Origin: Streptomyces termitum
Lineage (GTDB): Bacteria > Actinomycetota > Actinomycetes > Streptomycetales > Streptomycetaceae
Length of the DNA: 64,000 nucleotides
Reading direction: 5' to 3'
Assembly (NCBI RefSeq): GCF_014650175.1
Contig: NZ_BMUL01000001.1
Span: 629,199 to 693,198, forward strand
Under the pieces are notes generated by a model. It was not told where the DNA came from and made no database searches. It saw only the letters and a program-made list of their open reading frames with translations. This document shows positions 1 through 8,037 of the stretch, piece after piece. Each line of letters starts with the position of its first letter. Position 1 is the first letter of the stretch. Both the position numbers and the translations under genes were made by a program.

Positions 1-1
1 C

Positions 2-520
2 CAGGACCTGGCCACCGACTGGCTCAACGACCGCGCCGCCGTCGTCCGCCCCACCGGCAAGACCCTCAAGGCGTGGAACGACGGCTTCTTCGCGGGCGGC
101 GAGACGACCGCCGCGAAGGACCTCCAGGTCGAGTACTGGACGGGGAAGGAGTACGGGGCCCGGCCCCCGCTCGCGTACCTCCAGGCGGGCCGCGACCTCG
201 TCAACCTCAACGACGAGTACCTCTACTACGTGCTCGGCGAGCCCAACGGCTTCACCTACCCCACCGGCCGCCGCATCTACGAGCGGTGGACCCCCCGCGT
301 CGTGCGCGGCACCACCCCGGTCCCCGCCCGCTACGACGCCCAGATCCTCGGCGCCCGGCTGGCCGTCTGGTGCGACTTCTCGAACGCGCAGACCCAGGAC
401 CAGATCGCCACCGCCCTGCGGATGCCCCTCGCGGCCCTCTCCCAGAAGGTCTGGGACGCCCGCACGCCGTCCGCGAGCTGGTCCGACTTCCGCGCCCTGG
501 CGGCGAAGGTACGGGACTGA
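2..520 (+). CDS. C-terminal part of a GH20 beta-N-acetylhexosaminidase (5' end outside the window)
   Basis: The reading frame enters at base 2 and ends at the TGA at 518-520, giving the last 172 residues. The segment 'NLNDEYLYYVLGEPN', the 'YPTGRRIYERWTP' block and 'AVWCDFSNAQT' match the C-terminal half of the TIM-barrel region in streptomycete family 20 hexosaminidases, which release GlcNAc (or related residues) from chitin fragments or glycans. The Asp-Glu catalytic pair and any signal peptide lie upstream and cannot be checked. The family call is secure from the distinctive C-terminal blocks; substrate is not. Confidence 0.85.
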   Translation, partial: QDLATDWLNDRAAVVRPTGKTLKAWNDGFFAGGETTAAKDLQVEYWTGKEYGARPPLAYLQAGRDLVNLNDEYLYYVLGEPNGFTYPTGRRIYERWTPRVVRGTTPVPARYDAQILGARLAVWCDFSNAQTQDQIATALRMPLAALSQKVWDARTPSASWSDFRALAAKVRD

Positions 521-739
521 GCGGCACTTTCTCCCTGGACGGACGCCCGGCTCCCGCCGTTTCGCCGGAGCCACCGGGCTCCGCGCCGACGGCCTCGTCG
601 TGCCCGGGACCGCCTGCGCCCTCGCCGTCCTGTCCACCCACCGGTCGACCTCTATGCAGCACGCCAAGGCCACTGGCATGATTCCGGCCACCATGTGACG
701 GAAACGTGCCGTTCGGCACGAGGGTGGGCGGAGGCGGTC

Positions 740-1303
740 ATGACCTCGGAGACGGGCCGGAACCTGCGCGAGCAGACCGAGGGCGCGGACGAGCGGGGCC
801 TCGCCGCCGCCGGACTCGCCTGCCTGGACCGCTGTCTGCCGCTGCTCGCCGCCGACGGCGCCGACGCGCTGCGCCCGGTGTGGGCGGCGGTCGCCCGCGC
901 GGACTCCGCCGCCTGGGCCGAGGCCCTCGACAAGGCCCTCGCCGAACTCTCCGGCCCCGCCGCCGAACCGGCGGGCGCGGCCGTCCGCGACCTGCTCGCC
1001 GCCGCCCCGCGCGCCTGGACGGCCCCGGCGCTGCGCGCCTGGGCCGCCGACTGCTCCGCCGCCGCCCTCGGCGCGCACGGCCGCTACGACCCCGCCGGGC
1101 TGCCCGACGGACTGGTCGAGCGGTGCCGGGCCGGGGTGCCGGACGGCGCGGGCCCGCTGCTCGCGGGCGAACTCCGCCGTCAGCAGGCCGTCCTCGACGC
1201 GGTCGCGCTGGGCCCGACCGGACTGCGCCGGGCCCGCGAGCTGTCCGTCGAGGGCGGCCGGGTGCTGCGCGCGGTGGTCTCCCGCCGGGCCCGCACCGCC
1301 TGA
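740..1303 (+). CDS. Conserved hypothetical protein, Ala-rich helical
   Basis: A 187-residue protein, almost entirely Ala/Leu/Arg-rich helix, with no signal peptide, membrane segment or motif that I recognise. ATG at 740 is chosen because GGAGGCGG lies just upstream; an in-frame start at 695 would add 15 residues without a ribosome site. It ends 4 nt before the convergent Clp-N gene stop. The frame has typical streptomycete third-position GC, so it is probably real. I can assign no function. Confidence 0.6.
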   Translation: MTSETGRNLREQTEGADERGLAAAGLACLDRCLPLLAADGADALRPVWAAVARADSAAWAEALDKALAELSGPAAEPAGAAVRDLLAAAPRAWTAPALRAWAADCSAAALGAHGRYDPAGLPDGLVERCRAGVPDGAGPLLAGELRRQQAVLDAVALGPTGLRRARELSVEGGRVLRAVVSRRARTA

Positions 1304-1307
1304 GCCG

Positions 1308-2048
1308 TCATTCGGCGGCGGGCGCCTGGAGCGCGATCGAGTCGATCATCTCGGTGATGTCCCGCTCCGCCGCCGCCTTCTCCAGGCCGAGGCCGCTGAG
1401 CACCCCGGTGCCGTCCTCGTGCTCCAGGAGGGCGAGCAGGACGTGCTCGGTGCCGACGTAGTTGTGCCCGAGGCGCAGGGCCTCGCGGAAGGTCAGCTCC
1501 AGGACCTTCTTCGCCGCCGCGTCGTACGGGACGAGCGAGGGCGGCTCCTCGACGGCCGCCGGGAGCACCGCCTCGGCGGCCTCCCGGACCTGCTCGGCGG
1601 TGACGCCCCGGGTGGTGATCCAGTGGGCGGCGATCCCCTCGGGTTCGGCCAGCAGGCCGAGGACGAGGTGGGCGGGGACGATCTCGCCGTTGCGGGCGGC
1701 GACGGCCTCGTTCTGGGAGGCCACCACGACGTTGCGGGCGCGCGGGGTGAAGCGGCTGAACCCGGCGTTCGGGTCCATCTTCTCGGCGTCGGGGTCCTTG
1801 GGGACGAAGCGCTTCTGGGCGGCCTGGCGGGTCACGCCCATGCTGCGGCCGATGTCGGTCCAGGAGGCGCCGGAGCGGCGGGCCTGGTCGACGAAGTGGC
1901 CGATGAGGTGGTCGGCGACCTCGCCGAGGTAGTCCGCCGCGATGACCGCTCCGGAGAGTTGGTCGAGGGTGTCGGGGTGGACCTTCTTGATCGCTTCGAT
2001 GAGTTCGTCGAGGCGGATGCTGACGTTCGGAACCACGGGCTGCGTCAT
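1308..2048 (-). CDS. HTH regulator with double Clp-N domain
   Basis: A 246-residue protein. Residues about 50-80 hold a helix-turn-helix ('SWTDIGRSMGVTRQAAQKRF'); the rest holds two Clp amino-terminal repeats (about 95-160 and 170-240, the second with 'GTEHVLLALLEHEDGTGVL'), the fold that binds substrates in ClpA/ClpC. No AAA+ module is present, so it is not a chaperone by itself. It may act as a DNA-binding sensor of Clp substrates or adaptors. The ATG at 2048 lies 6 nt after a -10 box (TAGGGT) whose promoter is covered by a perfect inverted repeat at 2062-2084, suggesting autoregulation. Confidence 0.8.
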   Translation of the reverse strand: MTQPVVPNVSIRLDELIEAIKKVHPDTLDQLSGAVIAADYLGEVADHLIGHFVDQARRSGASWTDIGRSMGVTRQAAQKRFVPKDPDAEKMDPNAGFSRFTPRARNVVVASQNEAVAARNGEIVPAHLVLGLLAEPEGIAAHWITTRGVTAEQVREAAEAVLPAAVEEPPSLVPYDAAAKKVLELTFREALRLGHNYVGTEHVLLALLEHEDGTGVLSGLGLEKAAAERDITEMIDSIALQAPAAE

Positions 2049-2054
2049 GAGGCA

Positions 2055-2096
2055 ACCCTAGGTTGACAGTCGCGGACTGTCAACGTCGAGTTGACA
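2055..2096 (-). promoter_or_regulatory. Promoter and palindromic operator of the Clp-N regulator
   Basis: Read on the minus strand, TTGACA (2083-2078), a 17-nt spacer and TAGGGT (2060-2055) form a near-consensus promoter 6 nt before the ATG at 2048, implying a leaderless mRNA. A perfect dyad, GTTGACAGTC - 3 nt - GACTGTCAAC (2062-2084), covers the -35 and most of the spacer. A further half-site GTTGACA lies at 2090-2096. The position fits repression, most simply by the HTH protein encoded here. Confidence 0.65.
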
Positions 2097-2201
2097 CCTG
2101 GGGGCGATGACTCCTTTCGGGTGACACGGGCGCGCTGTTCATTCCGTACGAACATGTGCAAAAAGGGCTTACGGGGGACGGGGAAACCCCCGGAAAAGGC
2201 A

Positions 2202-2245
2202 GACGACCGGGGCCGCCACCCCCCACAGGAGAGGCCCCGGTCGTC
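2202..2245. other. Perfect 13-bp stem-loop in the intergenic gap
   Basis: GACGACCGGGGCC at 2202-2214 pairs perfectly with GGCCCCGGTCGTC at 2233-2245 around an 18-nt loop. The gap between the divergent Clp-N and ECF genes (2049-2450) otherwise contains only the operator above and a GGAAC at about 2316-2320. No protein gene lies there. The hairpin may end an unannotated short transcript or may be a leader structure of the ECF mRNA. Confidence 0.45.
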
Positions 2246-2450
2246 CTCCACGGAGCCGCAGCACGGCTCCGTACTCCATACAGCGCCGCCCCCTCGTTTT
2301 GTGTCACACCGCGCACCCGGAACGAAGGTTGCAAGTTGCACAAGGAGCCGGTACCGCGTGGACGCGGCGCCCGCACTCCACGTAGCGTTCTGGAGCGCGA
2401 GGCGGAATCGCCGGCTGTGACCGGCCGCGAGGACGCGAACGACGGACAGG

Positions 2451-3155
2451 GTGTGGGGAGTGCTGGGGGACGACGCGGAGCTGACGGCCGCGCTGCTCGC
2501 TGCTCAGGACGGGGACGAGGACGCCTTCCGGACTGTGTACCGCGCCGTGCACCCGAGGCTGCTGGGCTACATCCGCACACTGGTCGGCGACGCCGACGCC
2601 GAGGACGTCGCCTCGGAGTCCTGGCTCCAGATAGCCCGCGACCTCGACCGCTTCGACGGCGACGCCGACCGCTTCCGGGGCTGGGCCGCCCGCATCGCCC
2701 GCAACCGCGCCCTCGACCACATCCGGATGCGCGGCCGCCGCCCCGCCTCCGGCGGCGACGAGACCGAACTGACCGACCGGCCCGCCGACTCCGACACCGC
2801 CGGCGAGGCCCTGGAGGCCCTGGCCACCGGCCGCACCCTCCGCCTCATCGCCCGCCTTCCGCAGGACCAGGCCGAGGCCGTCGTCCTGCGCGTCGTCGTC
2901 GGACTCGACGCCAAGACCGCCGCCGACACCCTCGGCAAACGCCCCGGAGCCGTCCGCACCGCCGCCCACCGCGGCCTCAAGAAGCTCGCCGAACTCCTCG
3001 GCACCGAGGGCGCCACCGGCACGGAACCGGACGGACCGGCCGCCGACGGCACCCCGGCCCTGGACGGCGTGCCCCCGCAGCGCGGCCGGAACCCCGGGTT
3101 CACGGCCCCCGGCGGTGTGACGCATTGGCGTCCCCGGACGCAGAAGGACATGTGA
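2451..3155 (+). CDS. ECF-type RNA polymerase sigma factor
   Basis: About 234 residues. Region 2 spans roughly residues 25-95 ('AEDVASESWLQIARDL', 'FRGWAARIARNRALDHIR') and region 4 about 120-180 ('LPQDQAEAVVLRVVVGLDAKTAADTLGK' region with an HTH). A C-terminal tail of about 50 residues rich in Gly/Pro/Asp follows. GTG 2451 is used; GTG 2460 (protein beginning VLGDDAELT) is equally plausible because homologues often begin there. The stop overlaps the next ATG by one base, so the downstream membrane protein is translationally coupled and is the natural anti-sigma candidate. Confidence 0.85.
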   Translation: MWGVLGDDAELTAALLAAQDGDEDAFRTVYRAVHPRLLGYIRTLVGDADAEDVASESWLQIARDLDRFDGDADRFRGWAARIARNRALDHIRMRGRRPASGGDETELTDRPADSDTAGEALEALATGRTLRLIARLPQDQAEAVVLRVVVGLDAKTAADTLGKRPGAVRTAAHRGLKKLAELLGTEGATGTEPDGPAADGTPALDGVPPQRGRNPGFTAPGGVTHWRPRTQKDM

Positions 3156-4408
3156 TGGCCGACGAGCGGTACCAGTGGCTCGACCCGGAGGCCGCGGAGC
3201 GGCTGCTCCGAGGCGACCCCATCGACCCCGCCGCCCCCGGCGCCGCCGCCCTCGCCGAAGCCCTCGACGCGGCCCGCGTCCCCGCCGCCGCGCCCGCCGC
3301 CCCGCTCGCCGGGGAGGACGCCGCCGTCGCCGCCTTCCGCGCCGCGACCGCCGCCCGCGCGTCCGTCACCGCCCCGCCCGTCACCGCCCCGGCCGCCGCC
3401 GCGCCCGCCGCCGACCTCGGCCGGGTCCGGCTCGCCCCCGTCCCCGGCACCCGCCGCCGCTGGGGCCGCTCGCTGCGCTACGGGCTCGCCGCGGCCGTCG
3501 CCGCCGTCACCGTCGGCGGAGTCGCCGTCGCCGCCGGCACCGGGGTGATCCCGCTCATCCGCGACGAGCCCTCCCGCACGGTCACCGCCGTCGAACCGCC
3601 CTCGCCCGACGGCGCCGGCCCCTCCGGGGAGCCCCGCCGCCGGGGCCCGTCCGACGCCCCCGCCCCCGGCGTCACCCCGCCCGCCCGCCAGGACGGCACC
3701 GCCACCACCCCCGCCGACCCGGACCCGGACCGCCCCGCGACCGGTGCCTCCGCGACGGCCGAGGCCGAGGGCCGGGTCAGGGCCTGCCGCGAGTACCGCG
3801 CCGGGCACCTCGACGCCGCTGGGCGCACGCGGCTCTCCCGCGCCCTGCGCGCCGACGAGTCCCTCCGCTCCTACTGCGACCGCCTCCTCACCGGCGACAC
3901 GGACGGCGACGAGAACGGCGACCAGAACGGCGACAACGGCGACAACGGGAACAGCGGCAACACCGGCAAGGGAAACAACGGCAAGGGCAACAGCGGCAAC
4001 AACGGGAACGGCAACGGCAACGGCGGGAAGGGCACCGACCACGGCACCGCCCCCGCGACCGGCGCCCCCGACCGCAAGCAGGGCCGCTCCCCGGGCAAGG
4101 ACAAGGGCGGCGGCGGGGGAGCGGGCGGCGAGGACGCTCGGCCGGGTGCCCGGAAGGGCGGCCGGGACCAAGGCTCCGCGGGCCGCCGGACCACCCCTCA
4201 GCAGCGCGGCGACAGCGCCGGACACCGGCGGGACGACCCGCCCGGCACCCCCGGCGGGACCGGCCGGGGAGCCCGTACCGCCACCGCCGCCACCACGCCC
4301 CCCTGTCCGGCGGAGGACCCGGCCGGAACCCCCTTCGCGCCGTTCCCCGACACCTTTCCCGGCACCCTCGCCGCCGCTCTTTCGGGGACCCCCGACGCGT
4401 CCGCGTGA
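3155..4408 (+). CDS. Single-span membrane protein coupled to the ECF sigma factor (possible anti-sigma)
   Basis: 417 residues starting at the ATG that overlaps the sigma gene stop (TGATG). An acidic N-terminal cytoplasmic part (about 1-105, Ala/Pro rich) precedes one hydrophobic helix near residues 108-128 ('YGLAAAVAAVTVGGVAVAAG'). Outside lies a Pro/Ala linker, a short Cys-containing helical segment ('CREYRAGHLDAAGRTRLSRAL'), then an Asn/Gly/Lys/Asp repeat (about 248-295) and a Pro-rich tail. No zinc-finger HxxxCxxC anti-sigma motif is visible, so the anti-sigma role is inferred only from operon position and topology. Confidence 0.65.
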   Translation: MADERYQWLDPEAAERLLRGDPIDPAAPGAAALAEALDAARVPAAAPAAPLAGEDAAVAAFRAATAARASVTAPPVTAPAAAAPAADLGRVRLAPVPGTRRRWGRSLRYGLAAAVAAVTVGGVAVAAGTGVIPLIRDEPSRTVTAVEPPSPDGAGPSGEPRRRGPSDAPAPGVTPPARQDGTATTPADPDPDRPATGASATAEAEGRVRACREYRAGHLDAAGRTRLSRALRADESLRSYCDRLLTGDTDGDENGDQNGDNGDNGNSGNTGKGNNGKGNSGNNGNGNGNGGKGTDHGTAPATGAPDRKQGRSPGKDKGGGGGAGGEDARPGARKGGRDQGSAGRRTTPQQRGDSAGHRRDDPPGTPGGTGRGARTATAATTPPCPAEDPAGTPFAPFPDTFPGTLAAALSGTPDASA

Positions 4409-4516
4409 CACGAGGTGTGACACTTTCGGAGCCGATGGCGCAGTACGGAATGCCGACTGGTCATCGGCCGCGCGAGAGAGCCGGGGTTCCCCCCGTACCT
4501 GCGGCTCCGCGCACCC

Positions 4517-4555
4517 GGCGCGGGTGGGACACGTTCCCCCGGTCCCACCCGCGCC
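4517..4555. terminator. Bidirectional terminator hairpin
   Basis: GGCGCGGGTGGGAC (4517-4530) and GTCCCACCCGCGCC (4542-4555) form a perfect 14-bp stem with an 11-nt loop between the convergent membrane-protein gene and the L,D-transpeptidase gene. There is no U-tract, as is common in Streptomyces. Confidence 0.7.
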
Positions 4556-4582
4556 CCTTCTCCGCCCCGCGCCCGCCGCGGC

Positions 4583-5503
4583 TCACCAGTGGACGACCAC
4601 CTTGTCCCCGACCTTCACCTGGTCGAAGAGGGCCGAGAGCTTCGCCTTGTCCCGGACGTTGACGCAGCCGTGCGAGGCACCGGCGTACCCGCGCGCCGCG
4701 AAGTCCGCCGAGTAGTGCACCGCCTGGCCGCCGCTGAAGAACATCGCGTACGGCATCGGCGTGTGGTAGATCGTCGACGTCCAGTCCTTCGCCTTCCAGC
4801 CCACGGCGAAGACGCCCTCACGGGTCGGGGTGTTCTCCGAACCGAAGCGCACGTCCATCGACGACACCACCCGGCCGTCGATCATCCACGCCAGGGTCCG
4901 GCTCTCCTTGCTGATGCACAGCACCCGGCCCTGCTTGCAGCGCGGGTCCGGCTCGTCCAGCTTGTTGGTCGTGGCCGGCTTCAGCTCGGCGGCGGTCGGC
5001 TTCTTCGTCACCGCCAGCAGCTGCCGCCAGGTCGCCTCGTCCACCACGCCCGTCTGCGGCAGCCCCCGCCGGTTCTGGAACCGCTTGACGGCCTTCGCCG
5101 TGATCGAACCGTAGAAACCGGTCGGCGCCCGGTCGAAGAAGTCCAGCTGCCGCAGCCGCGCCTGGAGCTCGCGGACCTGCTCGTTCTCGTCGCCGTCGTC
5201 CATCAGGGCCCGCGCCGACGGGGTGGCGGACGGGGACGCGGCGGGCTTGCCGTCGTCGGACGGGGAGGCGGACGGCCGCTTCGACGCAGACGCCGACTCC
5301 GAGGGCCTCCCGGACGGGGAGGCGGACGCCGACGGCTGCTCCGACGGCGCGGCGGACGACGACTGCGAGGGCGCCGCCGGCGGAGTCGTACCGCCGCCAG
5401 GACCGGCCGGAACGCCCCCCGGCCCCTCGCACCCCGTCGTGACGAGCGCGACCGCCGCGACGCCGAGCACCACTCTGTGTATGACGCGAGAACGCTTCAC
5501 CAT
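4583..5503 (-). CDS. Lipoprotein L,D-transpeptidase with peptidoglycan-binding domain
   Basis: 306 residues from ATG 5503, which has GGGGG upstream. The N-terminus is a lipoprotein signal ending 'VALVTTGC'. A Ser/Pro-rich linker (about 30-95) is followed by a PG_binding_1 domain ('NEQVRELQARLRQLDFFDRAP', 'AVKRFQNRRGLPQTGVVD') and a YkuD catalytic domain with upstream His ('QAVHYSADF') and the full 'SHGCVNVRD' active-site motif. It should make or edit 3-3 cross-links, or attach proteins to peptidoglycan, outside the membrane. A second YkuD protein lies at 26.7 kb but lacks the motif histidine. Confidence 0.88.
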   Translation of the reverse strand: MVKRSRVIHRVVLGVAAVALVTTGCEGPGGVPAGPGGGTTPPAAPSQSSSAAPSEQPSASASPSGRPSESASASKRPSASPSDDGKPAASPSATPSARALMDDGDENEQVRELQARLRQLDFFDRAPTGFYGSITAKAVKRFQNRRGLPQTGVVDEATWRQLLAVTKKPTAAELKPATTNKLDEPDPRCKQGRVLCISKESRTLAWMIDGRVVSSMDVRFGSENTPTREGVFAVGWKAKDWTSTIYHTPMPYAMFFSGGQAVHYSADFAARGYAGASHGCVNVRDKAKLSALFDQVKVGDKVVVHW

Positions 5504-5698
5504 GACCCCCGTGGAAAGAACTGTGTCCATAGGGATGCTTCCCACGCCCGTGCGGTTGCGCACCCGCGCGGGTGAGACGGACCGGCCCGTACGGAGGGGC
5601 CCCGCGCCGCGCCCCGCCGGGCCGCGCGGCTGCGGTTACAGTCCCTCGCGGGGGCCGGACCCGCCCGGACGGCGGCCGTCGAGCGGGAGGCACGAGCA

Positions 5699-7279
5699 AT
5701 GGCGCGCGAGTCGGAGTCGGGACTGCCCGTCGAACCGGTCTACGGACCGGACGCCCTGACGGACTGGGACCCCGCCGAGAGACTGGGCGAGCCCGGCGCG
5801 TACCCCTTCACCCGGGGCGTCTACCCCACCATGTACACCGGCCGCCCCTGGACCGTGCGCCAGTACGCCGGCTTCGGCACCGCCGCCGAGTCGAACGCCC
5901 GCTACCAGCGGCTCATCGAGAACGGCACCACCGGCCTCTCCGTCGCCTTCGACCTCCCCACCCAGATGGGATACGACTCCGACGCGCCGCTCGCGCACGG
6001 CGAGGTCGGCAAGGTCGGCGTCGCGATCGACTCCGTCGAGGACATGCGGGTCCTCTTCGACGGCATCCCGCTCGACCGGGTCTCCACCTCGATGACCATC
6101 AACGCCCCCGCCGCGCTGCTCCTGCTCATGTACCGGATCGTCGCCGAGGAACAGGGCGTCCCGGCGGAGAAGCTCACCGGCACCGTCCAGAACGACGTGC
6201 TCAAGGAGTACATCGCCCGCGGCACGTACATCTTCCCGCCGCGGCCCTCGCTCCGGCTGACCGCCGACATCTTCCGCTACTGCCGCGCCGAGATGCCGAA
6301 GTGGAACACCATCTCCATCTCCGGCTACCACATGGCCGAGGCCGGGGCCACGCCCGTGCAGGAGGTCGCCTTCACCCTCGCCGACGGCATCGCCTACGTC
6401 CGCACCGCCGTCGCCGCCGGCATGGACGTCGACGACTTCGCGCCCCGCCTCTCCTTCTTCTTCGTCGCCCGCACCACGCTCCTGGAGGAGGTCGCCAAGT
6501 TCCGCGCCGCCCGCCGGATCTGGGCCCGGGTGATGCGCGAGGAGTTCGGCGCGAAGGACCCGAAGTCGCTCATGCTCCGCTTCCACACCCAGACCGCGGG
6601 CGTCCAGCTCACCGCCCAGCAGCCCGAGGTCAACCTGGTCCGGGTCGCCGTGCAGGGCCTCGCCGCCGTCCTCGGCGGCACCCAGTCCCTGCACACCAAC
6701 AGCTTCGACGAGGCCCTCGCCCTGCCCACCGAGAAGTCCGCCCGGCTCGCCCTGCGCACCCAGCAGGTCCTCGCCCACGAGACCGACGTGACCGCCACCG
6801 TCGACCCCTTCGCCGGCTCCTACGCGGTGGAGCGGATGACCGACGACGTCGAGGCGGCCGCCGTCGCCCTGATGGACCGGGTGGAGGAGATGGGCGGCGC
6901 GGTCCGCGCCATCGAACGCGGCTTCCAGAAGAGCGAGATCGAGCACTCCGCCTACCGGATCGCGCGGGAGACCGACTCCGGCGAGCGGGTCGTCGTCGGC
7001 GTCAACCGGTACGCGATCGACGTCGAGGAGCCCTACGAGCCGCTGCGCGTCGACCCGGCCGTCGAGGCCCGGCAGGCCGAGCGCCTCGCCCGGCTCCGCG
7101 CCTCCCGCGACGGGGCCGCCGTCACCACCGCCCTCGCCGCCCTCCGGCGGGCCGCCGCCGGCACCGACAACGTCCTCCCCCCGATGAAGACCGCCCTCGA
7201 AGCCCGCGCCACCGTCGGCGAGGTCTGCGACGCCCTGCGCGCGGTCTGGGGCACCCACACCCCCGGCGAGGCCCCCTGA
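5699..7279 (+). CDS. Methylmalonyl-CoA mutase-family large (catalytic) subunit without B12 domain
   Basis: 526 residues forming only the TIM-barrel substrate half of coenzyme-B12 acyl-CoA mutases; the DxHxxG cobalamin domain is absent and must come from a separate small subunit, not encoded nearby. '[14 protein letters not shown]' keeps the tyrosine, and '[12 protein letters not shown]' the arginine, that in methylmalonyl-CoA mutase contact the acyl carboxylate; isobutyryl-CoA mutases replace both. '[12 protein letters not shown]' holds the catalytic His. So methylmalonyl/succinyl-CoA is more likely than isobutyryl-CoA, although such stand-alone subunits are often annotated as IcmA. The start has a GGGAGG ribosome site. 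It is divergent from the L,D-transpeptidase. Confidence 0.82.
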   Translation: MARESESGLPVEPVYGPDALTDWDPAERLGEPGAYPFTRGVYPTMYTGRPWTVRQYAGFGTAAESNARYQRLIENGTTGLSVAFDLPTQMGYDSDAPLAHGEVGKVGVAIDSVEDMRVLFDGIPLDRVSTSMTINAPAALLLLMYRIVAEEQGVPAEKLTGTVQNDVLKEYIARGTYIFPPRPSLRLTADIFRYCRAEMPKWNTISISGYHMAEAGATPVQEVAFTLADGIAYVRTAVAAGMDVDDFAPRLSFFFVARTTLLEEVAKFRAARRIWARVMREEFGAKDPKSLMLRFHTQTAGVQLTAQQPEVNLVRVAVQGLAAVLGGTQSLHTNSFDEALALPTEKSARLALRTQQVLAHETDVTATVDPFAGSYAVERMTDDVEAAAVALMDRVEEMGGAVRAIERGFQKSEIEHSAYRIARETDSGERVVVGVNRYAIDVEEPYEPLRVDPAVEARQAERLARLRASRDGAAVTTALAALRRAAAGTDNVLPPMKTALEARATVGEVCDALRAVWGTHTPGEAP

Positions 7280-7346
7280 TCCCGGGGACCGCGTCCGGCG
7301 ACGGAGGTCACAGCGCGGAGTTCCGGCCATGTGCGACACTCCGCCC

Positions 7347-8000
7347 ATGCTGGGTGTCACCGATCTGCCGACCTATCTCGCCGGGCTCGTCCTCATCATC
7401 CTCCTGCCGGGGCCGAACTCCCTCTACGTGCTCTCCGTGGCCGCCCGCAAGGGCACCCGGACCGGCTACAAGGCCGCCGCCGGAGTCTTCACCGGCGACA
7501 CGGTCCTGATGACCCTGGCCGCCCTCGGAGCCGCCTCCCTCCTCCAGACCACCCCGCTCCTCTTCACGGTGGTCAAGTACGCGGGCGCCGGCTACCTGGC
7601 CTGGATGGCGTACGGCATGCTCCGCTCCGCCCTCGCCCTGTGGCGCACCCGCCGCGAGCCCGCCGAGGCCGCCGCCGAGGCCGCCGAGGGCCCCGCCGAG
7701 CACCCGTACCGCCGCGCCCTCGTCATCAGCCTCTTCAACCCGAAGGCGATCCTCTTCCTGATCTCCTTCTTCGTGCAGTTCGTCGACCCCTCCTACGCCT
7801 ACCCGGCGCTCTCCTTCCTGGTCCTCGGCACCCTGCTCCAGCTCGGCAGCTTCCTCTACCTCACCACCCTCATCTTCGGCGGCACCCGCCTCGCCACCGC
7901 CTTCCGCCGCCGCAAGCGCCTCTCCGCCGGCGCCACCTCCGCCGCCGGCGCCCTCTTCCTCGGCTTCGCCGTGAAGCTCTCCCTCAGCAGCGCCGCTTGA
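7347..8000 (+). CDS. LysE/RhtB-family amino-acid exporter
   Basis: 217 residues with about six hydrophobic segments. The N-terminal 'LVLIILLPGPNSLYVLSVA' is the hallmark block of LysE/RhtB efflux proteins, and 'LFNPKAILFLISFFVQF' the conserved middle block. An Ala/Glu-rich cytoplasmic loop lies at about 100-120. The start is set at ATG 7347, where most homologues begin; ATG 7329 (with GGAG upstream) is an alternative adding six residues. The downstream MerR gene begins 37 nt later and its MerR-type promoter overlaps this gene's stop, so the two are not simply one operon. Confidence 0.82.
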   Translation: MLGVTDLPTYLAGLVLIILLPGPNSLYVLSVAARKGTRTGYKAAAGVFTGDTVLMTLAALGAASLLQTTPLLFTVVKYAGAGYLAWMAYGMLRSALALWRTRREPAEAAAEAAEGPAEHPYRRALVISLFNPKAILFLISFFVQFVDPSYAYPALSFLVLGTLLQLGSFLYLTTLIFGGTRLATAFRRRKRLSAGATSAAGALFLGFAVKLSLSSAA

Positions 8001-8027
8001 CCCTCTCTCCGTGTCAGGGTCTTGAGT
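7997..8027 (+). promoter_or_regulatory. MerR-type promoter/operator with 19-bp spacer
   Basis: TTGACC (7997-8002), a 19-nt spacer and TTGAGT (8022-8027) lie before the MerR gene start at 8038. Inside the spacer is the inverted repeat GACCCT - 11 nt - AGGGTC (7999-8021). Over-long 19-bp spacers with a central dyad are the signature of promoters that MerR-family activators untwist, so this gene probably controls itself. Confidence 0.7.
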
Positions 8028-8037
8028 AAGGGGCGTC

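Noticed and set aside
2156..3154. Long open frame running rightwards from 2156 into the membrane-protein gene
   Set aside because: It is an open high-GC frame across the ECF sigma gene; the real start is the coupled ATG at 3155.
3155..4408. Asn/Gly repeat DNA (about 3900-4040) as a CRISPR or satellite array
   Set aside because: Periods are short and in frame, encode a low-complexity tail, and there are no spacers.
4404..4426. GTGAC ... GTGAC pair after the ECF partner gene, resembling an AfsQ1 box
   Set aside because: The spacer is 7 nt instead of 6 and the site lies at a 3' end rather than in a promoter.
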